Below the pieces are notes generated by a model. That model saw nothing but the letters and a program-made list of their open reading frames with translations, did no database searches and was not told where the DNA came from. DNA of 64,000 nt from Litoditis marina (lineage: Eukaryota; Nematoda; Chromadorea; Rhabditida; Rhabditidae): NCBI GenBank assembly GCA_964036275.1, contig OZ038435.1, forward strand, positions 6,020,187-6,084,186. Reading direction: 5' to 3'. Below, one piece after another: positions 34,906 to 48,000 of the stretch; the first letter of the stretch is position 1; each line of letters opens with the position of its first letter. The translations under genes were made by a program, and so were the position numbers.

Positions 34906-37212
34906 AGCGGGGACGGACGGGGAAGTGCTCACGGAGCTTTTTAATTTTTGGAGAATTTCCAACATGTTGAAGAAACTCTATAAAATTTATTGGCTCCGCT
35001 CGGTGAGGGTGAGGATAAAAATATTACTTGTGTATAATACATCCTCAGAGTGTCTGGATCGAATAGAAAAAGGCAAATAAAACGGAATCGCCAATAAAAC
35101 GGTGATGTGATCGTTTTATGTGTTGACTCACGAAATTTACAAAGACCAAAATATTTGTCTAAGCCATAATAGTAATGTTAAACGAAACCGGAAAGCAACT
35201 CGAACAAGCAGTAACCGGGAGCTTGTTCAGAACCTTCCGTTTTTGAGAAAAATTCCGTTACTTGGGGAACAGTTCGTTCCTAATTCGGCCGGTACCCGGG
35301 TTCATTGCGGAATAAATACCCCTTCGTTCCATATTTCACATGAAGTAAAACAAGTGAAATTGAGGAATAAAACCCAGCAGGTTTATTATTAATTACATCC
35401 ATATTTATAAACTCCACCAAAACGTGTAAATTGGGTTAAATCCCAGACTACCCTCAATGCGTCTTGGCACGAATAGCGCCGGTTACTGTACCTTCGAGGC
35501 CACTTCCGGTCACTGAAAAAAAACGTTAAAAATAGTAAACAACATACAATATGTATATGTTGTTTATATTATTTAATTTTCTTCTGGTAAATTCTTGTTC
35601 ATTGCCAAACTTCATTGGAATCAATCGTCAATAAATCTTGTATAATGTACTATTAATCGTTGCTGCAGTTCTATTTTCTTCCCATATTTTTCGATGTTCC
35701 CCTGTTCGTTATTTTCAGCAATGCTTGAGATTTTCTATACATTCCAGCATTACTTGACAGTTGGCTATCGTCATCGTTCGGTCAACAGCAGCATTCTTCA
35801 GAAGAAGAAAACACGGAGAGTCTTGCGGGTGAGTTTTTTTCTTTTCAAGTTAGTTCGGCTTGTTTTAAATATTCAAATAGTCGTTTCGTTTCGTTTACAG
35901 GTTGTGTTGTGTTCTTCAGTTGTGTAGTTGTGTTGTTTGCTCAAACCTTTATATTTGCTAAGTGGCTCTGACATTTGATAAGACTTCTCACTCAGCTGCC
36001 TTCTCGTTTATATTACCCACCTTTTCCGTTTTCCACAGCGTAACCCGTGTCATGTGGTCCGTGAAGAAGGACCATGTCTCATTAGTGACTATCAAGCCGG
36101 TTATCCAATTGAATGAAAGCTAGTCTTAGTTGGATTCCTTCATATTTGTTTGACAGAGTTTCATTAACGAACGCTCATAAGTTTCGATCAGTCTCTTGGT
36201 TAAAGCAAACTAAGAACACTTCTCTACTGCGTCGAAAAAATTAATATGTGCAGTGCGCTGTTGAACAGTCTTCCCTCCCTGCCCTGAACAGCCCTGCGGG
36301 GAAAGTCGAAACAAACAACCATACATGAGTTTCGTTGTCCACGGAAATTGGTAGAAAATCAGGTGTTTTTTCTGAATGACTAACGTGAAAAACTGAATAA
36401 GAAATGAGGTTTTTTTGTAAAGGTCGACAATTGTTGGAATTTGAGTTAGTTCAATATCACAATTTTCGAGAAAAGAGAAAAGGGTGAATCCTTCCAAAAA
36501 ATACCTTCCAACATAGCCACCCTGCGTTTGCGAACACACTCACAAAAAACCAATAATAACTGACCGAATTCACCATATAAATGAGACAGAGCGCACTATC
36601 TTATCACTTCGACTGAGACAGAAACACTGTTGGCTCGCTGTTTGTTTCTCTTTTCTCTGACCGTGTGACTTGCTTGAATGTAAACAATTTAAAATAGAGC
36701 AACGAACGAAATAAAGCTTCTCGAGTTTTAAATCCACAATAATATTCTTTCGCTAGTGATTCACTCATCAAGTACTTTACTTATATCATACTTTTCCGAG
36801 ACCATACTCCATACTCATTCATGTTTTTCGATTCAGTGTATTTCTCCCCGGTTAACTTTTCCCCAAACTTTTCTAGTTCAAGAGCAATGTTCATACCGCG
36901 TCAAGGCTTTGGGGTTCTTCTTGCAATCGAACATGTCACTCTGCGCCTTTTTTCGAATTTCCAACCCATCTTCGCTTAAATAATAATCTCATCTAGCGGT
37001 GTGTCATCGAGTTGCGTATTCTCCATCGTCCTATCATCTTGAACATTCCAACGTAACCTACTCACAACCCGCCTTCTCATTTAGGACAATCGGGCTGGTC
37101 TATGACAAATCTGGGAGAATCCCGTTGTTGATGATTTAGAATCTAATTTGGATTCGTTACTGATTTCTTATTACTATAAGAGTCTATTCCTCACATCTCT
37201 CCATCGTCCTTC
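34906..37212. other. Intergenic region before ABCA gene 2
   Basis: No firm gene is seen. Three weak signals are present: a possible terminal exon on the - strand at 35454-35512, an open segment with splice-like borders at 35719-35829, and a decayed mariner-like stretch near 36030-36250. A TATA-like tataag lies about 40 nt before the gene 2 ATG. Confidence 0.4.
36030..36250 (-). pseudogene. Possible mariner transposase relic
   Basis: On the - strand one frame reads ITGLIVTNETWSFF, which recalls the IVTGDETW catalytic region of mariner transposases with the Asp lost. Stops and frame changes surround it. The assignment is tentative. Confidence 0.28.
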
Positions 37213-40200
37213 ATGGACGACCATCACGCTTACACGAACATCCTGGCGCAGTCGTCGGATTCTACTTCATCTACGGATTCGTCCGGTAGTACGACGCCAC
37301 TTCTCCCGCAACCGGATACGACGCCATTACCGGACTCTTACAAGGCTCGTAGAGCCGGAAGCATAAAGATACCCATTAACGTTCCACATGCACAAACAGT
37401 CTATTCTGGCCACGACCGGTCATACAATAGCTTACAAGGTGAATACTCGAAATAGAGAATTAAAGAAATTTAAGCGGAAATTAGTGGCTGCAATTCACGG
37501 TAATGAGACCGAAAACAACGCAATAATATATAATATTGTGAACATACAGGTTAAAAGTTTGAACAAACTGTATATTTGAATCTATACTCCCTTATATACA
37601 CAAAAATATTTTTAATAAATGTCGAGCACTTAGTAGCAGAGTTTTTCTCGAAATACTACTATGAAAAAGTATGATGAGTTTGATATAAGTCTCTTCAGAA
37701 TACTTTATTTCCCTATTTCAGATGCTCCATCTAACCGGGTGCGCAGAAAAAAACGAAGCATGTTCTGCGAATCACTTCGACAGTTCTGGCTGTTAACAGC
37801 AAAGAATTTAATTCTTATGAAAAGGAGCAAGTTATGGACCTTTTTCGAGCTGGTTCTGCCTGTCTTGTTCACACTGCCCATTGTGATATTGGTTGTAAAG
37901 GTGAGAAATTATCAAAAAAATAGCTGAATAATGACACGGATGTCGGAACTGGTCTCCGATATCATGAGTGGCCCTCGCCCGTCAGTTATATATACTTCGA
38001 GAGTTTTCAGTTTTATCAGTGTTTTAGGGCGTATCTAACAAATATTTTATAATTTATACATACTGTTCAGCTGGCCGATGTTTCTCCCTCGCCAGCCTTG
38101 AGCTTCGAGCCTGTTCCCTTATCTGGAAATGCGGCTGATCTCACCAAAAGAGTAGGATTCATCCCATCAATATCCATCAGATGGTGCAGCAAGGAATCTC
38201 TCAAACTGGCTTACTAGTAAGTTGTTGTATCCCGAAAATATGTTGTATAAATTTTTTTCTAATCGAGGCAAAATTTAGAGTGTATTTTGAGTTGTTGTGA
38301 TGTTTTGTATGTTCCACTCGAAGTAATCAAGTGTAGTAAAATAGATAGCGCTCTAGCGTTGTACTGCTTGAAAAATATTTTGGAACACTTTGGGGTGTTT
38401 TTCTGTGTGACGTGGCAGGTCACTTTTAATCTGTCGTAAAAAGTGTTTCTGGAGGCTATTATACAGATAACCAAAGGGCATGTGACAGCTGACAGATAAT
38501 GGGCAGTTTCAAAATTGTCCGATTAAACTAGTACACTGTACGAAATCTACGAAAATAGATGAGACATTTGTTTGCAAAATTTGGTGTCGTTCGTGAACGA
38601 TGTGCACCTCAACGTACTTCATCAAAATCTTGTGTTTTGGCCAATTCAATTGGAATAAACACAAAAAAGTTAGATCCAAATCCAAAATTCGCATGAACAA
38701 AAATTAAGAGAAAGCAGGTTAAAGAAAAGGTAAAATGTGGTCTGGAATACGAACAACCTTTTGCGTTTTCAGTTCTCGTCAATCGCCCCTGGAAACAGAT
38801 GTGATAATGGAGGAACTGGCCGCCCAGTTCAGCGATGAGAGACAGACCCTGGAAGTGGTTCCATTTCTCAGTTTCGCTGAAATGCTAGAGACATTGAAAG
38901 AAGATGCACCCAATGGAGGCGAATCATACGGATGTGCTGTCAACAAGTGAGCACCTCTTTTTTTGAATTGTTCAAGTAGCAATCTATTTGAATATAAGTT
39001 GTACTAGGTTGATTTTCTTCAATTTGAACTGTTCAACTTCCGCAACTTTCGAATGTAGTTTTATTGCATAAAACATTCGGACGAGAACTTCAACATCGTT
39101 ATGCGGTTTCAATCATGTGTTTCAGCTATGTTGGTGGCGTACTTTTCGATGCGTTGGATTTAGCTAGCGAACGACTATCCTACAAGATATTCTTGAGCAA
39201 TTCTGTCACAGAAATGGTAAGTTGAGTCCACTATTCGAAGAATTAAGGTGTATTATAGAACGTATTTCGGACATAACGCAATCTATACGGTTCACTCTCC
39301 TCTGATTTAGACTTCTTGTACTGGACAGATTTAGTTTTGGTTTTAAACGTACTACACGGTATTCATAGTTGACATTTCGTACATGTAGAACGAGTAATTG
39401 TATTTATCAGAAAAACAGTTCATCAGAATTTCAAAGTTTTGTTCTTTTCTGTCAGTTCGAAAGTTTTAGCCACTCGACTGGTCTTTGGATAGGAATTGGA
39501 ATGAGCCATACGGTCAGACGACAGAGTTTGGCAGGTGAGTATTGAGTATTCCCGTTCAATTCTTAAACTAGGGGTGGCACTCATACATATACCTTTCCGA
39601 GGCCTGAGAGTTGATCGCGAGCATCGTTTTTGCGAAATAGGCCGCTCATTTTGACGCAAAATGATGTTCACTACTTGGAGGGGGGGGGGACCTGGTTTTG
39701 GAGAGGGTCTTTGTGTTTTGTTCACGTTGAATGAACACAAAGCCAGTTGAGACTGCTCCTTTTTTCTCCCGTCGTCAACCATTTTTCATATCAGAATGCC
39801 TGCATCGCCGCCCTATTGGTCCTCTTCATTTCTGTCTCTTCAATACGCGATCGATTCCATTTTCATCAGTGTAAGTACAATACAAATTTCGAGTCAAATT
39901 CAGAAAGTGTATGGAAAAAACGCTTCTCGTTTGTTTGAATAGCTATTTGTGTTTGTTTCTGTTCGTTTATGGGAAAGAGGGGTCAGCAAGCAAGTCTTAT
40001 CTTATCTAATGTCAAGAATTTTTTCTGGTATTGCGAAATAAGATGACCAGACCACAGCAGTTTTCAGTATTCGCTGATGGTTGTATAAGTTGTAGAGTGA
40101 CACTGGGTATATAGTTCCAACCTAAAACTTGCACTGAACTTCATTCTGAAGGTCATTTTTTTCAGAACGTGAGCTCTTCCGGGGTATTGGATGAGCCAAG

Positions 40201-42051
40201 CGTGAGCTTTCTCCGCCTGCCGGAACCGGAATATTCCGTGAACAGTGTGGCCGTGTTCATCCGGTACCTGCCCATCCTATGGGGTCTCTGCTCTTTTCTC
40301 ACGGTCATCCACGCGGCCCGAGAAGTGGCTCACGAGAAGTTCGCTGTCAAGGTGGGATAGGTTTTTCTTCGTTCTTGCTTTATGCTCGAATTAGTTGGTT
40401 TTATTCAAAGGTTTGTAGTAGGTGGTTAACAAATATTATGTTAATCAACAATACAACCATAAATTTTGTTGGCAACAGCGTAGTGACAATATAATGTATG
40501 AAAATAGCCTAAGCTGTGTTCTGCGAATAATTCTCATGATAGCGAACAAAAACGTAACTTACCAAACAAGATCGAAAATGTTACAATTGAAATTCGTGTT
40601 TTTCCAGGCCTTCCTGTCCGTGATGGGTCTGTCTAGCCCGATGTTCTATCTTTCTCATGTGTTCATTTCTTGGATGAAATGCTGTATAATCTTCCTCGTC
40701 TGCGCAATTCCACTATCCACGGTCATGCTAGTAAGTTGTGTAGATTTCCGTCTATTTTCTGGTTTTGATGTCATCCGGTGCACTGACTCACTGATAACTA
40801 TTGTCATGTAACTAGACATTATTCAAGCATTGGGCGTCTTATTCGTGAGATATAAAAAATTAGCATGTTTCAGAACTTGGTAATTCTTGCGTTATGAGCA
40901 GACACTAGGTTTGACCGAAATTGAGTCTATGTGGTAGTCTGGTAGTTCACGTTTCTTGACACAAATCTTGCAGAATGTCAGCACAAGCCTGTTTCTGTTC
41001 ACAGTACTATTGTATGGTCTGGGAGCGGTCATGTTTGGAGTAATGATGGCATCTTTCTTCAAAACACCGAATTCAGCGTTGAAAGGTAGGGAAATCTCTC
41101 AATTTTCTTGTTTAGACTGCTTCAAGGTTCGAGGATAAACAACACAACGCTATGCACAGTTGTCTTTCTTTCACCCCACACTTTCACTAATGTCACGTCA
41201 CGTGAATTTTCGTATGGAACAGTTACTCTGCATTCATTTCCACGAGTTACTATAACGATTTTATTAGTGCGTCTATCCAAAGGACTTAGTACAGCTCAAT
41301 AAGCTAACATTCTTCATACAAATTTAGTTAGTATTTCTTAGCCCGCGACCGAATAGTACACACAAAACATTCAATTTCAATCCTAATATATTACTAAGCT
41401 ATCCAAATTATAAATGTTATCTGTGTTTCAGTGACCATTGTGGTATGGGTGGTATTGGTCGGGGTTATTTACTGGAAAACCCCGCCAACCGATAACATAT
41501 TCTGGTGTGCAATCTCGTCCCTCAACATCAATGGCGCATTCTACATGGCGGTTGATGCCATGAGCGACTACATGAACAGAGGTATTTTTTCTTGGGCTGC
41601 ATTTGCCGTACTGTTAATTTCAGATGAGCATCAAGTTTAGCTAACTCAGCCGTACTACATACTCGGCTATCAAACTTTCGGACACTGAGTCAATGAACGG
41701 CATTTTGAGGTGGTTGGTATGGAAAAACTTCGTTCGAAAGTTTTTTTGTGTGAAGTTTTTGTGCATTTGTATCAGTTTCTCATCACGGAAAGGGGAAAGT
41801 CTTTGTCTTTACTTAAGATTGAAGCATTTCTTATATCGTGAAATGAACCACACTCTCATATTATCTTTGTTTCAGGAGTGGATCTGACGTGGGGTAACAT
41901 GTTCACGGGTACCAAGTACCGTTTCACGCTCGGTCTCTCGCTGATCATGATTCTCGTCGATATTATTTGGATGGCCGCCGTCACCCTGTTGTTGGACTAT
42001 GTCCTGGGAAACACCGATTTCAGTCTGAGATCGTTCTTCTATTCACCTGTA
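37213..42051 (+). other. ABCA gene 2: N-terminus and membrane domain 1 exons
   Basis: Exons are 37213-37438, 37722-37900, 38071-38216, 38773-38946, 39126-39216, 39456-39538, 39795-39870, 40166-40351, 40608-40730, 40974-41085, 41432-41581 and 41876-42051. The 39795 exon has [13 protein letters not shown], the ABCA-typical segment just before the helix block. The first nine exons correspond to the part of gene 1 missing from the window. Confidence 0.85.
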
Positions 42052-45000
42052 GTAAGTTTATTTGTACCTTTTTAGGTTTGTTCATGTATATTAGTTTTTT
42101 CCACGCGCAATAGTTATTTGGGTCATGAATGATCAAGCTCCACCAAAAGGAAGGCGGCATAGTATTATTTTTTTAAAATGGCATGAGTAACAGGAATGTG
42201 TGGTCAACACTTTTTTGTGATTGCTGAATGCAAACTAAGATGAGTAATCATTCTGTTTGCATGAGTCACGCACGAACGATTAGATTGATTGTATTGGCGC
42301 GAGAAAATGTTTTGATCGTCGGAAAGGACGGGGGTGTTCCTAACCATTGTTTATAGTATAAAAGTGTTTGTTTTACGGTCGTGTTATTTTTCAGTCCATG
42401 TCTCATGGGCATACATTGGCGGGGAAAATGTTTATATTATAGTCTGGGTTGATACGGACGGGGTCTGGAATTTTTGGTTATGAAAATAAGAGGAAACAGA
42501 CTAGCAAGTGAATACGGACCTTCGTATTTTGGGGACAGTTACACGAAACAGATAAAAGTAGCACTTGCGTTGCGACTTGCCTTATCACACAAGAGTTTCT
42601 GATTTAGAGAAATGAAATTGTCGCTGAGTTTCATTCACAAAATAAGGTTCAAAATTTCTCGGCCTCGGCGGAATGTCATTGAATGAGTTTCTTTAAAAAC
42701 TATATTCATTGTTGATGTTTTCTTCTTACCATTTCCCATTCCAGTTTGACGGTACTGATTCGTCTGACCATGTCGATTTGGCGGATTCCAACGAGTCGGA
42801 CGGAGGTCTGGAAAGGTCTCAGCCGGACATAGATGTGGACGGACTGGTCAAGATTTGGGGGGAGACGGGCGAACGGGCCGTGGATGGACTGTCGCTCAAG
42901 GCCTATCGGGGACAGGTCAGATATTCTACTGGTTATGTACTTACTTTGGGGAAAATTTCGAAAAAAAAAGACAAAATTCGACACAAGATTGTGAAATTTG
43001 ATTAATTTCACTCAGAAACACCGGGGTTTTGCTGGTAGGACACCTTAAGTGGTGTGGGCTGAGAAATCGAAAAAGGATAGTATCGGCTTATTTACTCAAA
43101 GAACTCACTTGCGCATATACAATTTTGCAGGTAACTGTACTTCTCGGCCATAACGGCGCTGGAAAAAGTACCACCTTCTCGATGATCTGCGGAATTTTCC
43201 AGCCTTCCGCCGGTACGTTATATTCTCTTTTTTTACATACCTTTCAAAGTAGGACGATTATGTGGACCAATCCCAACGCTTCGGTCCTTTTAAGTTCAAT
43301 TGAAAAATGTTTTGCAGTTGAAAGGATCAATGGATCGAAGCGTTCGGATTGGTCTACATTATCGTCCTTTTCTGAGTCACTTGAAAAGTGAAAGGGTTTC
43401 TATGTAATACACGACGTGGTTTCAAGTCTTCAAATGTTTCATTATCACCATGCGTTTCTCATTCTGTTTCGGTTCTTCTTATTTGGCGGGTGAACATTTC
43501 CTTATCTTTTTTCACTTTTCCCTTTTTCTTATCGGAAAACAGGCGTAGATAAGCAGTAGATTGTAGATTACTTCCCATTCAGTCACTATCACTCGACATC
43601 TGTCAGTGATAGTAATATGGCCGATATGTCATTCTTAATTCGAATGTGTGCTGTATTCAGGTACCATTCGTATCTGCCAAAATGATACGCGAGGCTCTTC
43701 ATCAAGTAAAGACATTGGTCTGTGTCCTCAGGTTGGTTTAAGCTACTCGTATATTTTTCTGTATGATGTACCTGTCGCTCCCAGCTAATCTGATCAAACA
43801 AACCTTTCATACATTTTCAGGAGTTTGAACTAGTTTCTTCTCAAACGTTTGTTCATGGAGTTGATTAACCTTAGCATAGCGTATCTCAGATGCATTGGAT
43901 AAAATATATTCACGCTTCCACACTTCCACTTGATCACTGATTGTCTTTCAAGCATACTCATAGCTTGCCCTGTTTTGATATTGACTGATGTTCACTTTTG
44001 CTAAATTTAAATCGGCTCATCGTCGCTTTTGGGATCTTTCACATTCCTAGCTCGTGATAAACATACAGTTTTGTGTTTTTAGTTACACATTTTCACTTTT
44101 TGTGTTGCTCGTGTAGATTTTTTTTCTGGTGGAAAACTATTTCACGTATGCGTTTCAGGGAAATGCCTTGTTCGACAAGTTGACCGTGGACGAGCATCTG
44201 TGGTTTGTGCACGGTCTGAAGGGAGCCCGCGGGGACTACAGTCTCTCGGCCGATGAACTCATCAACGACCTGAAACTGGATGCTAAGAAAAATGAGGTAC
44301 ACTTATTAAATTCAACATATATTATCCACATTTGTGTAGAAAAGCGTCAAACGAGGTTACATTCCCACTGAGAAATACTGAAAAGATTCATTTAGGAATT
44401 ACTGCCCAAACTATAAAACATCTCGAGGTTCTGGCATATTGCATATATCTTTTCTGTGTTGAACGTGTGTTGGCAATTTCAAATTTTGTTCCCCAGCTTC
44501 TTTTTTGTTTCGACCATCATATTGCGTCTTTTCAGTTGTCAATGAATTTGTCGGGTGGAATGAAGCGTAAGTTGTGCGTGTGCATGGCGGTTATCGGAGA
44601 CAGTCCCGTCATACTCCTCGACGAACCAACGGCAGGAATGGACCCCGGCGCAAGGAGAGACGTCGAACACCTGCTCGAGAAGAAGAAGACTGACAGGTGT
44701 GTGAAAGAAATTACCAAATTGTCGTTGTAGTTTGATCTCATTCGGCAAATTCGGCATTGACGAAATTCGATCGAACAGAAGAACGGCGGAATCAAATTAC
44801 AAACCCTGCGGGATTGGGCGACGTATACCGTGTACGCCTGCTTTGAAAATAGGGAACCCTATCGTGGATTATGGTTGAAACGTATGACCACCTTCTCACT
44901 ATTGCTCATTCAAATGTTATACTCAAGTATCTTTCAACTTTCATACATCCGTTGTTTCAGAACTGTCCTTCTCACCACCCATTACATGGATGAAGCTGAG

Positions 45001-48000
45001 CTGTTGGGAGATCGGGTGGCCATCATGTCCCGTGGAAGAGTGGTTTGCAGTGGCTCGCCGCAGTTCCTCAAGAAAAAGTTGGTTCATAATCTTCTAAACG
45101 AATGAATTGATTCATTCACGATTTAGCACTTGACAATGCTAGAATATTGAACGATTGAAATATGTGAGATTGAGGTTTAATAGAAATAGTACTTGGCGAT
45201 TGTCCACGAAATTTCCCATGTTGGGGTAGACGGTACACTCTAATTTGCAGTCTAATAGGAAACCCAAGATTACTTGCTTTATTCGCTTGATGACAAATGA
45301 TAAGACGAAAACAAATGTGATAAGGTCATAAGGATTGTTTTGGCTGCAGTCGCAGTCTGTCTGATAACCCATAAAGTGGTTAGAGAAGCTCTAATTTATT
45401 GAGAAAAGTCTAAAATGTATATTCCGCTTCTATGGGCATTCTTCAATAAGAATGGATTGACATATAAAATTAGTTGATGGATTTGAACGTAGAATTTTTT
45501 TTGAGTACACCATATCTCTACAATTTCTAGCATACGATTGTACCATTGTGGTTGCAGATTCGGTCATGGTTATCTGCTGACTGTTGTCATGGAAGACGGG
45601 AAAGATGCTCGAACTGAGATGGGCAAATTGCTGCCAGAGGCTAGCAAGTTCGTGGAAGGCGCGACTGCGGGAGAGACACACGGTAGACAGCTGGAAATTG
45701 TACTCCCCAAGGAGCAGCAGGAGAGGTTCGTCTTTGACAATATGGGTAGCATATACTAGAAGTAAATTGACTAGTCACCTAAAGTTAGCTCTCTAATTTC
45801 TAATGAGGAATCGTGCACTTTGTTATTGCACGCTTCTGCGTTCTGCTGTGTTTAACATGTTTCACGTGACTGTGCAATTGAGTGACAGTATACTCTGACA
45901 AACTTTGCTAGATAGTCAAAAAAGGTTCTTTTGACTTAAAAGCATCGATATAAAATGAAGATTCCTATCACCATATCTGGCTGGCTGCAAGATGTGATTG
46001 TGTTTATGTTTAAAAATTGCCATCGACCATCGTACAATCTGAAAATGGGAATGTTGGAAAGCTTTTTTATGAAAGATTTTTATAATATTTGGTTCACCAT
46101 GATTTTATCAGTTTTCAGTTTTCCTCGACTGTTCGAGTATCTGGAGAAAAATAAGAACAGTTTGTACATTTCAAGTTTTGGACTTTCTCTGAATACGCTG
46201 GAGCAGGTAAGAGCCCTACTGAAACTCATTATTTAGATTTAGACAACTCCGATTCAGTTAATACGCACTAATAGTTGATAGTTTGAGCTCAGCTTATTTT
46301 GTGAAAACAGGCGGAATATATATACTGAAATTGACTGAATGTCATACCGTGGAGGTATATGTTTATACCTATTAATGCTCGTGATTTCAGGTTTTTCTTA
46401 AAGTGGGTGATCTCGTTGATGGTGCTAGTGATAACAGCACAACTGACTCGGAAAAGACAACTCTGAATAAGGAGCTGATCGAGAGTCAGAAGGGTAGGTC
46501 TTTCTTCTCATTTGAACAATTTTCTATCTACTTAGTTTGCAAAAGAAAAGTTTCAAGTTTTTCTCGTAGTGTGTTATGTGGTTGAGAAGTTTCGTAATAT
46601 CGTAATAGTACAGTTGTGTGGTATGTGTTTGCATTTCGAAGAAGTTTTATCTTTCCGAACGGGTCAGTTCTGTCGTCACTTGTCACATGAAAAGGGCTAG
46701 ATTACACAATCTTTCCGGTCGTAAAAAATATTGAAATGGGGTTGTTGATTGTGAAATATTGAAAAAAAATTGAATAAGAAAATATGAGAATTAGGTGGAA
46801 AAATGGAACTACGAAGATGAGTAATATAAAATTTTCGTTGTTCAGAAAATCGTCGCACTGGACTGAGTCTGTTGGCCAATCAGCTGGGAGCTATTTTCGG
46901 CAAACGATACCATTATGCATACCGGAACTGGCCGCAACTTGTCACACAGGTTCTTTCCATTTTATTACAAGTTTCTCGTTTCTTAGTTTCATAAAACTCG
47001 GAGACGTTTTATATAAAGTTACATCTAGAGTTTTGATGCATTTTTCTTCGATGATTTTCTCAGGAATACCGAATACGCAGCATTTTTAGCTACCCAGTCA
47101 AGTTTCTGAATCTGTCATTTTCAGATCGCGGTCCCGATGCTGATATTGATCTTAGTGGCCTACCTGTCCAACATGAACACTGAACCGACGGAGGATCAGA
47201 GTGAGCATACCCCACGAAATTTGTCCGAATAGTCGGAAAACGGGCTACTTTTTTTCCAAAAATGGGAGAATTTTTGATGCCAATTAATTAATTTGCACGT
47301 GCTGTAATCTAAAAACGAACTCCTTTTTGTCAAACAGTCGAACCTTACTGGTGTGATGAGAGTGACTAGTTCCACATGTCTCACGAGGTTTTGTTCTGGC
47401 TACGTCGATACTTTTCACGATTCACGTCCGCGTAAGTAATAAAGAATACATGTGTGTTAGGTTATCAAAGTTAACGCCACCTGAGTCAGTACGCAGTTCT
47501 GCGTACAAATCATGTCTGCAGCTGAAATTCTGCAAAACATTGTAATGATTGGGTATATATAATTCAATGTAATATGCATGCTTACTATTTTTGATTTCAG
47601 GTCGTTCCGTATCCTTCGAGAATTTTGGATCTTCTCGAGTGATATTTCAGTCTAGAGAGGATACGAAGACATCAGATGCGTATTTGAAGATGATTCGATC
47701 TCATGAGGCAGCCAAGGTACGTTTGTGTTCTATCTAGATATATTTCTAACGCCTTCGTGTAACAGCCGTGAAGTTATAATTTTGATTTTAAAAAAAGGTG
47801 CTAAAGTTCCAGAATAAAAAAGTGAATCAAGTGGAATGGTAGCAAATGAACTAACCCTAATTCACTTATTCACTTACACTTGTGTTTATACATGTATGTT
47901 ACAGGTGGAACTGATTGCTGGTCTGAAAAATCTCACGGCCGAGGTTGTGAAGTTGCCAAAGGATCTTCCGGCACCCGGATATGGAGCCGTTTTCAAGGGG

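Noticed and set aside
35719..36116. Small two-exon gene (35719-35829 plus 36040-36116)
   Set aside because: The ATG follows a TTTTCAG and the frame joins to a stop, but the second exon overlaps the mariner-like relic and the 59 residues match nothing I know.
36210..36539. 109-codon frame on the - strand
   Set aside because: No recognisable domain; it lies beside the mariner-like relic in a repeat-like region.
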